Positions 47,520 to 57,006 of a DNA stretch of 64,000 nucleotides are shown one piece after another. The notes beneath the pieces were generated by a model that ran no database searches, was not told where the DNA came from, and saw only the letters and a program-made list of their open reading frames with translations. Within the stretch, counting starts at the first letter, position 1; each line of letters starts with the position of its first letter. This DNA is from Paenibacillus sp. JJ-100. Lineage in GTDB: Bacteria; Bacillota; Bacilli; Paenibacillales; Paenibacillaceae. The translations under genes and the position numbers were made by a program. Location: the NCBI RefSeq assembly GCF_948329825.1, contig NZ_CAOJCM010000002.1, positions 124,001 through 188,000 of the forward strand. The letters run 5' to 3'.

Positions 47520-48026
47520 CTAGTTCGAACGAATCACTTTGATATCCGCAGGAAGAATGGACTCACCTTCGTAGAGGTTAAACCTTCTGTCTTGCCATTC
47601 CACACGAAGAAGTTTGTTATCATCCGATTGATACTGCCACACAAGCTGCTCTCCAGCCTGACCATAAGGTGTTCTGCCAATGGTCTGCACCATTCCTCCA
47701 TACTCTTCCTCCAAGTGATACACATGATCATCTAGTTCGAGAATAGTAGGCACCTCGTCAGGGGCGTCAAGTCTTCCGTCAATAGGTGTATACAGGGCAT
47801 AACGCGTGATCTCACGCTCTTCCACATGTAAGTATCGGAAAGAACTTCCGTCCTGCAGCGTTAATACGACTGCATTACGAGCCCGATTCTGTACCCTGCC
47901 AACGACTTCATAGGTGACCAGAGACACTTCACATATATCACCAGGAGCAAGTTGAAGCATTGTTTTCTCAGCTTTAGGAGGCTCCGGCTTCGTTAGTATT
48001 CCTTTAATACGTTTCCATACACTCAT
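47520..48026 (-). CDS. DUF4178 protein
   Basis: Protein of 168 residues beginning MSVWKRIKGILTKPEPPK. LAPGDICEVSLVTYEVVGRV and DGSSFRYLHVEEREITRYAL match DUF4178, a beta-rich domain found beside DUF350 and PspA genes. CAGGAG precedes ATG 48026, which is preferred over a longer start at 48074. It lies 11 bases before the DUF4247 gene. Function unknown. Confidence 0.85.
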   Translation of the reverse strand: MSVWKRIKGILTKPEPPKAEKTMLQLAPGDICEVSLVTYEVVGRVQNRARNAVVLTLQDGSSFRYLHVEEREITRYALYTPIDGRLDAPDEVPTILELDDHVYHLEEEYGGMVQTIGRTPYGQAGEQLVWQYQSDDNKLLRVEWQDRRFNLYEGESILPADIKVIRSN

Positions 48027-48057
48027 GCCAATTACTCCTGTTCCTAATCTTATCGGT

Positions 48058-48459
48058 TTACAGGCAAGCTGCAATGATCAATGCACCTACAATATGCAGA
48101 GCGCCCGAGAACAATCCATACCCTGTTTTTCCTTGCTGTATTCCCGTGTCCAAATCCAAAGTCGCCCATTTGCGAATCATAAAGTGAACTACACTTTCCA
48201 GAACTAATAAAATAACAAATGATACAACGGAAACGAGTAGCGCTTCTCCAAGATGTCCAGCAGTGGAGATCGACGTTGCAAGCACGTATCCTTGGGCAAA
48301 TAACTTCATTACCATACGTGTCGTAACGGCCATATTTCCAGCCTTGACTTCAGCAAAATCCTTGTATTTCGTAAAAAGTGAATCTACATACATCAGTACA
48401 AACAGCAAAACCGAACCTGAAACAGTCCAGACCAGCATCGCTAAAATATTCAAATCCAT
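48058..48459 (-). CDS. DUF350 membrane protein
   Basis: Protein of 133 residues with four hydrophobic segments typical of DUF350 (MDLNILAMLVWTVSGSVLLF, TRMVMKLFAQGYVLATSIST, AGHLGEALLVSVVSFVILLV and a last segment ending AALIIAACL). ATG 48459 follows GTGGGGGC. It is in the PspA/DUF350/DUF4178/DUF4247 cluster, so a role in envelope stress or membrane maintenance is likely. Confidence 0.85.
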   Translation of the reverse strand: MDLNILAMLVWTVSGSVLLFVLMYVDSLFTKYKDFAEVKAGNMAVTTRMVMKLFAQGYVLATSISTAGHLGEALLVSVVSFVILLVLESVVHFMIRKWATLDLDTGIQQGKTGYGLFSGALHIVGALIIAACL

Positions 48460-48554
48460 TTACACAGCCCCCACTTATCAACATGATCCGCATTTAAAAA
48501 CGAAGGAGAAACGCTGTTCTCCTCCGCTAGTTAACCCTGCTGAACGCCAAGGTG

Positions 48555-49226
48555 TTAGTTTTTATTTTCGTACTGTTTCATGAGTGCAGCAAGTTCATCC
48601 TCAACAGCCGCATCCTTGCCAAGTTTCTCGAACTCTTCATCGAGCGACTTGCCTTTGGAAGACATCTCGTTGCTGGCTTCAGCTTGAGCTTCCATCTGCA
48701 TCATCTTTTCTTCCATGCGTTTCATGCCTGCGCTTGCTGTGTCGGAGCTAAAGCCATTGAGGGCTTTGTTAATTTCCGTTTGTGCTTTGGCTGCATTATA
48801 ACGAGCAACCAATGTCTCGCGTTTGTTTTTCATTTCCGTTAATTGTTTACGCATCTCATCGAGCTTACCACGAAGATTGTCTGCGGACGCTTTGTTTTGA
48901 TCGTAGCTGGTTTTGTATTCCACCATTTTCTGTTCAGCTGCTTTTTTCTCTTCCAGAGCACGACGCGCAAGGTCCATATTCTGTGCACGAGCTGCAGTGT
49001 GTGCTTGCTCTTCACGTTTCTTCACAAGAGCTTCCTGTTCCTCGAACAATTGCTTGAACTTCTTCTCGATAGCAATCTGAGCAGCAACAGCTTTCTCGGC
49101 ATCTTCAAGATCTTCTTGCATATCACGGATATATTGATCCGTCATCTTGATTGGGTCTTCAGCTTTGTCAATAATCGCGTTAATGTTAGACATCGTCAGG
49201 TCACGTAATCTTTTAAAAATGGACAT
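48555..49226 (-). CDS. PspA/IM30 family protein
   Basis: Membrane-stabilising phage-shock protein A homologue of 223 residues. The N-terminal amphipathic helix MSIFKRLRDLTMSNINAIID and the following EDPIKMTDQYIRDM are diagnostic. A long coiled coil rich in Ala, Glu and Lys fills residues 30-200. A GGGAGGAATAACC stretch precedes ATG 49226; the longer upstream frame has no such site. It should form ring or rod polymers at the cytoplasmic face of the membrane. First gene of the cluster with DUF350, DUF4178 and DUF4247. Confidence 0.93.
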   Translation of the reverse strand: MSIFKRLRDLTMSNINAIIDKAEDPIKMTDQYIRDMQEDLEDAEKAVAAQIAIEKKFKQLFEEQEALVKKREEQAHTAARAQNMDLARRALEEKKAAEQKMVEYKTSYDQNKASADNLRGKLDEMRKQLTEMKNKRETLVARYNAAKAQTEINKALNGFSSDTASAGMKRMEEKMMQMEAQAEASNEMSSKGKSLDEEFEKLGKDAAVEDELAALMKQYENKN

Positions 49227-49411
49227 TAGGTTATTCCTCCCAGTGGATAGTGCATTGTATATAGAGATACATACGTAGCAATCTGCAACTCGTTTCATTT
49301 TTACAAAAAAAAACTAAAACTTGATCGTTGCTCTTAGTATAAGATAGATCACTGTTAAACATTCTGTATATCGCAAAGTCATCCCTAAGAAGAACACGTT
49401 GAATTTTCACA

Positions 49412-49741
49412 CTAATTTTGATTCAAATGTTCATTCATTAGCCTCTCCGCAGTCTGCACGATTTCATCAATTTGCATTCGTGTAATATGATCAAAATGAA
49501 TACCCATGATGACTGTTACCGTAACATTTAATTGTAAAGCCGCTTTACGGGCAAGACGCTCACACAGTTCTTGCTCTTTATGACCTGGAATTTGTACTGT
49601 CGTTCCGCTAACTCGTTCCTGATCAATATAAAATGTGGCCACGGCGCCAACATGAGCCTTTCCACCAGTGATCAGAAATATCTTGTCCCTTCCAGCCTCA
49701 AGCACCTCTAATCGAATCGACATCGGATCATATGTACTCAT
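49412..49741 (-). CDS. LpdD-like small protein
   Basis: Protein of 109 residues, alpha/beta. DKIFLITGGKAHVGAVATFY and GHKEQELCERLARKAALQLN resemble the LpdD-like family, proposed as a prenylated-flavin chaperone of gallate-type decarboxylases. No decarboxylase or UbiX gene is nearby, so the role here is uncertain. AGGTGAAG precedes ATG 49741. Divergent from the polysaccharide deacetylase. Confidence 0.7.
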   Translation of the reverse strand: MSTYDPMSIRLEVLEAGRDKIFLITGGKAHVGAVATFYIDQERVSGTTVQIPGHKEQELCERLARKAALQLNVTVTVIMGIHFDHITRMQIDEIVQTAERLMNEHLNQN

Positions 49742-49905
49742 CTACTTCACCTATCCTTCTCTGTATTTGCTATATGGTGGAATTATGACTTTTGCGGGCC
49801 AGTTCGTGCAATGAGACTTCTCACAGGAGAATAAGGTTAACTCACAACGGGCATACCATAAGAGAACGTCATTATACCGATTTCCACTCAAAGGAGGCTG
49901 TCAAA

Positions 49906-50700
49906 ATGCGCATACGCCTCATCATGCTCGCAATCGTTATCTTTCTCTGCTCAGGAATCTATTCGATTTCTGCTGTTCCGTCTTCTCAGAATATAACAAA
50001 TAAGCCTAACACGATTCCGTCCAGCACAGATGTTAGAGAAGAGCAACTGACTTTAGGGCAACTTCGTCAGAAATATGCGGATACGTTCAAGACGAATGGA
50101 CCTTCTACCAAGCAGGTCGCGTTAACCTTTGATGATGTTCCTGATCCGAGGTTCACTCCTCAAGTCTTGGATATTTTGAAAAAGTATAAAGTTCACGCCA
50201 CTTTTTTTGTGGTAGGTAGCCGTGCAGAGAAACACCCGCAGCTCGTAAAACGTATGGTCAGAGAGGGACATGTTGTTGGGAATCACAGCTATAACCATCC
50301 TGAATTCAGCAAACTATCGATGACGGCATTTCGCCGACAAATTTTACATACTGGGGATATTATCAATCGTTTGACAGGTTATACGCCAAAAATGATTCGT
50401 CCACCTTATGGTGACATTAATGAGGAGCAACTACGCTGGGCGGCTAGGCAGCATTATAGCATCGTAAACTGGAATGTTGATTCTCTGGATTGGAAGGGGC
50501 TTTCTAAGGAGGAAGTCAAACAGAATATTCTTTCAGCAGTGAAACCAGGCTCAATCGTACTGCAGCATGCTGGAGGAGGAACAGGCTCGAATCTGCAAGG
50601 CACGATTGACGCTTTGCCAGAAGTTATTGAGGAATTACGTAATAGGGGATATGAATTAGTTACACTGGATAAAATGCTGAAACTTCCTAAAGAAAAGTGA
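49906..50700 (+). CDS. Polysaccharide deacetylase (NodB homology)
   Basis: Extracytoplasmic CE4 deacetylase of 264 residues with an N-terminal signal segment (MRIRLIMLAIVIFLCSGIYS). The NodB motifs are all present: TFDDVPDPRFT (the catalytic and metal Asp), HSYNHPEFS (H-x3-H metal ligands), RPPYGD, NWNVDSLDW and IVLQHAGGG. It should remove N-acetyl groups from peptidoglycan or another wall glycan. AAAGGAGG precedes ATG 49906. Convergent with the LysM-3D protein. Confidence 0.93.
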   Translation: MRIRLIMLAIVIFLCSGIYSISAVPSSQNITNKPNTIPSSTDVREEQLTLGQLRQKYADTFKTNGPSTKQVALTFDDVPDPRFTPQVLDILKKYKVHATFFVVGSRAEKHPQLVKRMVREGHVVGNHSYNHPEFSKLSMTAFRRQILHTGDIINRLTGYTPKMIRPPYGDINEEQLRWAARQHYSIVNWNVDSLDWKGLSKEEVKQNILSAVKPGSIVLQHAGGGTGSNLQGTIDALPEVIEELRNRGYELVTLDKMLKLPKEK

Positions 50701-50706
50701 TGAATT

Positions 50707-50783
50707 AAACAGGGTGTTCTTCATGCTTGTAATGAAATGAATGAAGATCCTTATCATTACAACGTTGAAGAACACCCTGTTTA
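50707..50783. terminator. Large bidirectional hairpin between convergent genes
   Basis: AAACAGGGTGTTCTTCA pairs with TGAAGAACACCCTGTTT, and the inner TTGTAATGA pairs with TCATTACAA. It lies between the deacetylase and LysM-3D genes, which converge here. The T run is short, so terminator function is likely but not certain. Confidence 0.7.
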
Positions 50784-50808
50784 TGATGAACATATGTTGA
50801 TTTATAAC

Positions 50809-51480
50809 TTATTCTAAAATATACAATTCGATATCCTGAAAACCAAACGTACTTACAAACTGTTGGCTACCCGGAATAAAGATGTCTATACGATTCCCCT
50901 TGATGGCTCCACCAGTATCCAGAGCTGTTGCGACGAAAGCCTGTTTCGGCAATCCTGGATGAGTATGTCCTGTCACAAGCACCTTGGTACCAAAAGGAAT
51001 TACCTTGGGATCTACTGCAATAGTCCCCAGTTTTAGCGGGTTTCCAAAATAATCAACCGGTCCCCATCCGCCATTCTCTGAAGGATGAGCGGAATAAGCT
51101 GTTGCCTTAACGTTAAGCGTTTTCTTGTAATCAAACGTTTTTCCCCAAGCCTGTACAACTTTGTTATCGGTGTTTACATTCAAACTTGCGGCTGTAACTG
51201 CTTTTTTCTGCGATTTCGTTTGAGTAGGAGCCGTTTTGGATTTGTTTTCGTTATTTGGAATTGTAATTTTCAGACCACCATAAATGTTATAGGGTGAAAT
51301 GTTTTGGTTGGCTTTCATGATTGTATTCATTGCAATGCCATATTGTTTGGATAAGGTGTAGAAGGTGTCCCCTTCTTTGGCCACATGAACGGAATCCGCG
51401 TGAGCCGGAACGGCTTGAATGAATAGAGCTGATGTCATAAGTGCAATCACTGTTTTGGCTATACGTTTCTTGTTATACAT
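50809..51480 (-). CDS. LysM and 3D-domain wall protein
   Basis: Secreted protein of 223 residues. A signal peptide (ends near AVPAHA) is followed by one LysM domain (VAKEGDTFYTLSKQYGIAMN, residues 32-76), a Lys/Thr-rich linker and a C-terminal 3D (double-psi barrel) domain. The latter has the three Asp of its name: Asp in TIAVDPKVIPFG, TALDTGGAIKG and NRIDIFIPG. 3D domains belong to lytic transglycosylase-like wall enzymes such as B. subtilis YocH and YabE. GGGAGGAAG precedes ATG 51480. A c-di-AMP riboswitch lies in its leader, which links expression to osmotic and wall state. Confidence 0.93.
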   Translation of the reverse strand: MYNKKRIAKTVIALMTSALFIQAVPAHADSVHVAKEGDTFYTLSKQYGIAMNTIMKANQNISPYNIYGGLKITIPNNENKSKTAPTQTKSQKKAVTAASLNVNTDNKVVQAWGKTFDYKKTLNVKATAYSAHPSENGGWGPVDYFGNPLKLGTIAVDPKVIPFGTKVLVTGHTHPGLPKQAFVATALDTGGAIKGNRIDIFIPGSQQFVSTFGFQDIELYILE

Positions 51481-51497
51481 GGTCTTCCTCCCTCATT

Positions 51498-51675
51498 ATG
51501 CCTGCGAGGTTAGTTGTCGGATTCGGATGTAGGAAACCACCCTATAGGTCTTACTTGTCATGCTTAAGCATTATGTATTCCTAATTCACCCCAAGCAGTG
51601 TGTAATCGAAAATCACACGATCTGCATCATTACATCCCCCGCACTTCCACTTCAGAAGTTTCGGCAGCATTCAAT
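51498..51675 (-). ncRNA. c-di-AMP riboswitch (ydaO/yuaA type)
   Basis: Minus-strand leader of the LysM-3D gene. The conserved blocks appear in order: TGCTGCCGAAAC, GCGGGGGATG, GCTTGGGGTGAAT, then a variable stem, AGGGTGGTTTCCTACATCCG, AATCCGACAACTAACCTCGC and AGGCA closing the first stem. ydaO riboswitches bind c-di-AMP and switch the downstream gene off; wall hydrolases with LysM or 3D domains are common targets. I did not resolve the terminator between it and the start codon 18 bases away, so translation control is possible. Confidence 0.9.
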
Positions 51676-51790
51676 ATATCACAAGTTTGTAACCTATTGA
51701 TGTAGTAAATGTTGGTAATTGTTATTTTAACTCCATATAAAGATAACAAATTTGTTACTTTTTTATCCATATCCTTTATCTGTATACACA

Positions 51791-51829
51791 CAAAAAAAAC
51801 GTTAGCAGATTGTGAAATCCGCTAACGCT
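51791..51829 (-). terminator. Terminator of the amino-acid ABC operon
   Basis: On the minus strand GCGTTAGCGGATT pairs with AATCTGCTAACG around TCAC and is followed by TTTTTTTT. It lies 37 bases beyond the ATPase stop. Confidence 0.88.
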
Positions 51830-51865
51830 TTATCGTACTTTTTCGGAATAACAGACATGGAATGA

Positions 51866-52594
51866 TCAGAGGACTTTTGCAAGAAAATCACGTGTACGTG
51901 GATGTTTTGGCGCTCCAAACACCTCATCAGGTGTACCTTCTTCTACAATAACTCCGCCATCCATAAACAGAATACGGTCTCCTACCTCGCGAGCAAAACC
52001 CATCTCATGAGTTACAATAACCATGGTCATTCCGCCTTCAGCAAGACGCTTCATAACTTCAAGTACCTCTCCGACCATCTCCGGGTCAAGTGCAGATGTA
52101 GGCTCATCAAACAGCATAACATGCGGCTGCATGGCTAGCGCTCTTGCGATGGCAATCCGTTGCTTTTGTCCACCAGACAACTGATTAGGATATACATCTT
52201 TTTTATCTGCCAAACCAACTGTGTTCAGCAAATCCTCGGCTATTTTGTTGGCTTCATCCGTAGATTGCTTTCTCACCTTGATCGGAGCAATTGTGATGTT
52301 TTGTTGCACGGTTTTATGTGGAAACAGGTTGAAGTGCTGAAACACCATTCCCATTTTTTCACGCGTTGCATTGATGTTATGTTTCGGGTCGGTAATCGAA
52401 ACTCCCTCAAAATCGATCTGTCCCGATGTAGGCTGCTCCAGCAGGTTCAGACAGCGCAGGAACGTACTTTTTCCCGAACCCGAAGGGCCGATGACCACAA
52501 CGACCTCCCCTTTAGCAATTGACACGTCAATGCCTTTCAGAACATCATTTTTACCATATGATTTGTGTAATTGTCTAACGTCTATCACTTGCAC
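51866..52594 (-). CDS. Polar amino-acid ABC transporter ATPase
   Basis: ATP-binding subunit of 242 residues, GlnQ type. Walker [10 protein letters not shown], the Q-loop in [11 protein letters not shown], signature LSGGQKQR, Walker [14 protein letters not shown] and the switch His in [12 protein letters not shown] are present. The GTG start at 52594 follows AAAGGAAG and lies inside the end of the permease gene (20-base overlap), so the two are translationally coupled. It powers the fused binding-protein/permease encoded upstream. The substrate is a polar amino acid; which one is not shown. Confidence 0.95.
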   Translation of the reverse strand: MQVIDVRQLHKSYGKNDVLKGIDVSIAKGEVVVVIGPSGSGKSTFLRCLNLLEQPTSGQIDFEGVSITDPKHNINATREKMGMVFQHFNLFPHKTVQQNITIAPIKVRKQSTDEANKIAEDLLNTVGLADKKDVYPNQLSGGQKQRIAIARALAMQPHVMLFDEPTSALDPEMVGEVLEVMKRLAEGGMTMVIVTHEMGFAREVGDRILFMDGGVIVEEGTPDEVFGAPKHPRTRDFLAKVL

Positions 52595-54035
52595 CCAACT
52601 TCCTTTCCAATCGTCCGAGCAGCTTGGACAGAATAAATGTCATAACAAAGTAAATCGCTGCCGCAATAATGAACGGGTTCAGACCCTGGAATGTGAGATT
52701 TTTAACTACACTTGCCTGATACATAATATCCACCATACCGATAATGGAGATAATGGAAGATTCTTTAATGATCGTTACGAACTCGTTACCGATGGCTGGC
52801 AAAACGGCCTTAAAGGCCTGGGGCAAAATGATATAGCGCATCGCCGCGCCTCTGCCCATACCCAGTGAACGAGCTGCTTCCAGTTGACCACGATCTACGC
52901 CTTGGATACCCGCCCGGAAAATCTCGGCAAGATACGCACCACTGTTAATAGAAAGCGTCATAATCCCTGCCTGAAGTGCCGAGAAGTTAATACCAAACGT
53001 TAACGATACTCCGTAATAGATAATCATGAGTTGTACCAGCATCGGCGTACCCCGGATCACCTCAACATAAGTTGTACCGATCAAGCGCAGAATCGCCATG
53101 TTATGAAGACGGAACAAGCAGATAATCAGACCGATAATGACCCCGAAAAATACACCCAGAGCCGATAATAGAAGCGTGTAACCGATACCTGTTGCGTATA
53201 AGCCTTTATATTCCCAGAAGAGTTGGAAAATGTTTTGAGATTTGTTGACTTTATCCGCCATCAAGAGACTTGCTTCTTTTACCATTTCATTAATTTTATC
53301 TTCACTTTTCAGTCGCTCAAGCGTTTTGTTCACTGCAGTAAGCAGCTCTGTGTTACCTTTACGGATTCCGACAGCTGCCTCAGCCTGTTCCTCGTCCGGA
53401 ACTGCTGCGGCAAGACCGATCATATCATCCAGATAACCAGCGGCTACGGTATCCTCAACAATTGCTGCATCGACACGATTCGTTTGCAGCTGAAGCACGA
53501 TGTCAGAAATTTTGTCCAAAGAAGTCAACTTCGCGCCTGGAATCTTCTGTCCAATGGTTTCCTGGATTGAGCCCTTCTGGACACCAATTTTGACATTTTC
53601 CAATGACTTCATATCCGGATATTTGTCCTTGTCAGCATTACGAACCATAATGACTTGTTTGGACTTATAATACGTATCCGAGAAATCAATGCTTTTCTTA
53701 CGTTCATCTGTAGGTGTCATACCGGACACGACCAAATCAACTCGACCACTTTGTAGTGCGGGCAGAAGCCCGTCAAAGCCCATATCTTCAATAACGAGTT
53801 CAGCGCCGAGATCCTTCGCAATTTCCTTCGCAATCTCAATATCGAACCCGACGATTTCATCTTTACCATTAATTACTTTGTGGAATTCGTAGGGTGCAAA
53901 ATCAGCACTCGTTCCTAGCACCAATTTTTTACCGCTCGAGCTGTCTGTTCCGCTTGCCAGTGCTGCAGGTGCAACCGCCGTCAGAAAAAGAAGGAACGTT
54001 AACAGCATTACGGTGTAACGACTTATTAATTTCAA
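52575..54035 (-). CDS. Amino-acid ABC transporter, fused substrate-binding protein and permease
   Basis: Protein of 486 residues. A signal peptide (to about residue 28) precedes a type 3 periplasmic-binding domain (about 35-265: [49 protein letters not shown]). A permease domain follows (about 275-480), with the EAA loop [20 protein letters not shown]. The fusion resembles GlnP of Lactococcus and related Firmicutes, in which the binding domain is tethered to the transporter. The TTG start at 54035 follows AAGGGGAG. Paired with the ATPase gene. The specificity region suggests a polar or basic amino acid, but cannot decide between them. Confidence 0.93.
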   Translation of the reverse strand: MKLISRYTVMLLTFLLFLTAVAPAALASGTDSSSGKKLVLGTSADFAPYEFHKVINGKDEIVGFDIEIAKEIAKDLGAELVIEDMGFDGLLPALQSGRVDLVVSGMTPTDERKKSIDFSDTYYKSKQVIMVRNADKDKYPDMKSLENVKIGVQKGSIQETIGQKIPGAKLTSLDKISDIVLQLQTNRVDAAIVEDTVAAGYLDDMIGLAAAVPDEEQAEAAVGIRKGNTELLTAVNKTLERLKSEDKINEMVKEASLLMADKVNKSQNIFQLFWEYKGLYATGIGYTLLLSALGVFFGVIIGLIICLFRLHNMAILRLIGTTYVEVIRGTPMLVQLMIIYYGVSLTFGINFSALQAGIMTLSINSGAYLAEIFRAGIQGVDRGQLEAARSLGMGRGAAMRYIILPQAFKAVLPAIGNEFVTIIKESSIISIIGMVDIMYQASVVKNLTFQGLNPFIIAAAIYFVMTFILSKLLGRLERKLGASDRR

Positions 54036-54232
54036 CCTTGTTCTCCCCTTACAATGCTATTATTACTTTACATATGATTGTGCCATTTCTATTGATGACT
54101 GAGTCATTATAAAGTACAATGCATGAATATGCAATGGATTTTCGAAACCAATTTACTCAGTTGCTTCTGAAAAATCATCGCAAACATGTTATAATTTTAT
54201 GACTTATTCTCAATTCTCTAAGGAGTTCACCT

Positions 54233-55408
54233 ATGACACCAAATAAAACACATATTTTTAACGTTATTGATCAATATGCTTCCCGCTTCAAAGACATTTC
54301 ATCATACATCGGAGCGCATCCTGAACTTGGAAACGAGGAGTATCTGGCCTCTGCCCGTTTGAAGGAAGAATTGAATTTTCATGGATTCGAAGTAGAAGCT
54401 CCAATTCTTGGACTCGATACGGCTTTCATCGGGACATACGCTTCCAAAAAAGCAGGCCCCACCATCGCCCTTTTATGTGAATATGATGCTTTACCGGAGA
54501 TTGGACATGCTTGCGGGCACCACTTGATCTGCATGATGAGCCTGGGCGCTGCCGTAGGTTTGAAAGCTGTTGTGGACGAAGTAGGTGGAACCATTAAAGT
54601 TTTTGGTACACCTGCGGAAGAAACACGCGGGGCCAAAGTGCCAATGGCAGAAGCGGGTCTATTTGACAATTGTGATGTTGCACTTATGGCTCACCCGCTC
54701 TATGCCTATGAAAAATCAGGGACTTCCCTGGCCATTGACGCGGTACAATTTGAGTTTCATGGCAAATCCTCACATGCGGCTGCCAGTCCACATGAGGGCA
54801 TTAACGCACTTGACGCCGTCATTCAAACGTTCAACGGCATTAACGCGTTTAGACAGCAAGTGAAAAGTACTGTCCGTATTCACGGAATCATTAATAGTGG
54901 CGGACAAGCCGCTAACATTATTCCAGATTATGCTTCAGCACAATTTTATGTACGTGCAGCCACACGTAAAGAACTTAACATCCTGACGGAACGTGTCATT
55001 CATATTGCACAAGGTGCCGCTCTTCAAACCGGATGTAAACTCGTGACATCCAACTATGAAACATCTTATGATGAGATGGTTACGAATGAGACCTTTTCAG
55101 ACGCATTCAGTCAAAATTTGATCGAACTGGGTATTCCACAGAATGAGATCGTCCGTGGTAATGATCACGGTTCGATGGATATCGGTAACGTTTCCCTGAG
55201 ATGTCCAGCTATTCATCCTTATATTCGTGTTGTTGATGAAGTTCATACGCTGCACTCCATTGAATTCCGTGATCTCGCACTGCAAGAACGTGCATTGGAC
55301 GGCATGATTCTGGGTGCCAAAGCACTGGCTGCAACGGCGTTCGATGTATTGAGCAAGCCTGAACTTCTGCAGGCTATACGAGCAGAATTTGAGCAAGCTG
55401 TCCGTTAA
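54233..55408 (+). CDS. M20 family amidohydrolase (AbgB/aminoacylase-like)
   Basis: Metal-dependent amidohydrolase of 391 residues, M20D-like. CEYDALPEIGHACGHH carries the first metal ligands and catalytic residues, PAEETRGAKVPM the Glu pair and HGKSSHAAASPHEGINALDA the dimerisation domain. A late RGNDHGSMDIGNVS and HTLHSIEF complete the metal site. Similar to AbgB (p-aminobenzoyl-glutamate hydrolase subunit) and N-acyl amino-acid amidohydrolases. CTAAGGAG precedes ATG 54233. Divergent from the ABC transporter genes; the substrate is unknown. Confidence 0.92.
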   Translation: MTPNKTHIFNVIDQYASRFKDISSYIGAHPELGNEEYLASARLKEELNFHGFEVEAPILGLDTAFIGTYASKKAGPTIALLCEYDALPEIGHACGHHLICMMSLGAAVGLKAVVDEVGGTIKVFGTPAEETRGAKVPMAEAGLFDNCDVALMAHPLYAYEKSGTSLAIDAVQFEFHGKSSHAAASPHEGINALDAVIQTFNGINAFRQQVKSTVRIHGIINSGGQAANIIPDYASAQFYVRAATRKELNILTERVIHIAQGAALQTGCKLVTSNYETSYDEMVTNETFSDAFSQNLIELGIPQNEIVRGNDHGSMDIGNVSLRCPAIHPYIRVVDEVHTLHSIEFRDLALQERALDGMILGAKALAATAFDVLSKPELLQAIRAEFEQAVR

Positions 55409-55459
55409 ACCGGACACCCCTCATGCATTAAGTAATCAATGAATTTCCCATACAAACCA

Positions 55460-55519
55460 GGGTTAGCTTGAACTGACTTGATGATTCAATCAAGTTTATC
55501 TTCAGGCTGGCCCTTTTCT
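55460..55519 (+). terminator. Terminator of the M20 gene
   Basis: GGGTTAGCTTGAA pairs with TTCAGGCTGGCCC, with ACTTGAT/ATCAAGT inside, followed by TTTTCTT. Several G-T pairs are used. Confidence 0.7.
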
Positions 55520-55528
55520 TATTGTAAA

Positions 55529-55560
55529 AGAAACCACAGTTCAATGAACTGCGGTTTCTA
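55529..55560 (-). terminator. Terminator of glgB-glgA
   Basis: AGAAACCACAGTT pairs with AACTGCGGTTTCT around CAATG (one mismatch). On the minus strand TTTTAC follows, 22 bases beyond the glgA stop. Confidence 0.75.
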
Positions 55561-55581
55561 AAAGATGTAAGACACTATACC

Positions 55582-57006
55582 CTAAATTCGACGATAGATG
55601 CTCATATACTCTTCTGCTGATACATCCCAGCTATATTCTCCGTTCATTGCATTGTTAACGATCTTCTTCCAATGATCCGGCTGACGATAGAACTCCTCTG
55701 CACGCCGAATGGTGTTCATCATGTCATGTGCATTAAAATTCGTGAACGAGAAACCGTTACCTTCCTTCGTGAACTCATTGTAAGCTTGTACGGTGTCATT
55801 TAATCCACCAGTCTCTCTTACGAGAGGCACGCTCCCATAGCGAAGAGCCAGCAATTGGCTGATTCCACAGGGTTCGAATTTGGAAGGCATCAGAAAAATA
55901 TCGCTTCCTGCATAAAAACGTCGGGATAATCCATCGTTAAATGTGATTTGAGCTGACATTTTCAGCGGATAACGATTCGCAGCTTCTCTAAACCAATGTT
56001 CATATGCGGAATCTCCGGTACCCAATACGGCAAATTGAATATCATCATAATAGAGCAACTCGTCAAGAACGCGGCACACCAGATCCAGTCCCTTGGAATC
56101 GACCAGTCTTGTTACCATAACCATTAAAGGTGCGTCTGGACGAACGGGCAACCCCAATTCCTTCTGCAATTCAATTTTATTTTCAATTTTCTTGGCCAGG
56201 CTTGTTCTGTATTTCACAGCGATTTTGCTATCTGTGGCCGGATTGTAACTTTTGGTGTCAATTCCGTTTACAATGCCGCTGAAACGTTCTCCCAAAGAAC
56301 GAAGTAATCCATCCAGTCCGTAACCATAATAGGAAGTCTGTACTTCTTTAGCATACGTAGGACTTACTGTTGTCACGTGGTCGGAATATACAATGCCAGC
56401 CTTCATGAAGTTAACGTTTCCGTAGTATTCTACACCATCCATCGTAAAGTAGCGATCATCTAGCTCCAGAATCTCACTGAATAACTCGTATGGATATACT
56501 CCCTGATACAACAAGTTATGTATCGTGAACACTGTACGGATCTCACTATAGAATGTATCGTGCGCATAGTGAGCTTTCAGAAGCAGCGGAATCATGCCAG
56601 CATGCCAGTCGTGCGTGTGTAAAACGTCAGGCTTGAATCCGATCTGCGGGAGCACTTCGAGTACAGCACGGTTGAAAAATGCGAATCGTTCGCCATCATC
56701 CATGTAGCCATAGACTCCGTCCCGAGCAAAATAATATTCATTATCGATAAAATATACGGGAATGCCATCATGCTCCAACATTTCAATACCACAATAAGGT
56801 TTACGCCACCCCAGAGGCACTTCTGTAACAGCGACTGGCTTCATTGCGTCTTTGTACTCTTTTGGAATTCCTTTATATTTAGGCAAGATCACTCGTACAT
56901 CTGCGCCATTTTTTTTCAATGCCTGTGGTAGTGCCCCTATGACATCAGCCAGCCCTCCTGTTTTGATAAACGGATGAGCCTCTGCGGCTGCAAATAAGAT
57001 TTTCAT
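55582..57006 (-). CDS. glgA: Glycogen synthase
   Basis: GT5 starch/glycogen synthase of 474 residues, which transfers glucose from ADP-glucose to a growing alpha-1,4-glucan. The ADP-glucose loop KTGGLADVIGALP is at residues 17-29. VTRLVDSKGLDLV, SKFEPCGISQLLALRYG and VRETGGLNDTV in the C-terminal half hold the catalytic and donor-binding residues. The length is typical. ATG 57006 overlaps the glgB stop (ATGA), so translation is coupled. Works with GlgB and with GlgC, encoded divergently. Confidence 0.96.
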   Translation of the reverse strand: MKILFAAAEAHPFIKTGGLADVIGALPQALKKNGADVRVILPKYKGIPKEYKDAMKPVAVTEVPLGWRKPYCGIEMLEHDGIPVYFIDNEYYFARDGVYGYMDDGERFAFFNRAVLEVLPQIGFKPDVLHTHDWHAGMIPLLLKAHYAHDTFYSEIRTVFTIHNLLYQGVYPYELFSEILELDDRYFTMDGVEYYGNVNFMKAGIVYSDHVTTVSPTYAKEVQTSYYGYGLDGLLRSLGERFSGIVNGIDTKSYNPATDSKIAVKYRTSLAKKIENKIELQKELGLPVRPDAPLMVMVTRLVDSKGLDLVCRVLDELLYYDDIQFAVLGTGDSAYEHWFREAANRYPLKMSAQITFNDGLSRRFYAGSDIFLMPSKFEPCGISQLLALRYGSVPLVRETGGLNDTVQAYNEFTKEGNGFSFTNFNAHDMMNTIRRAEEFYRQPDHWKKIVNNAMNGEYSWDVSAEEYMSIYRRI

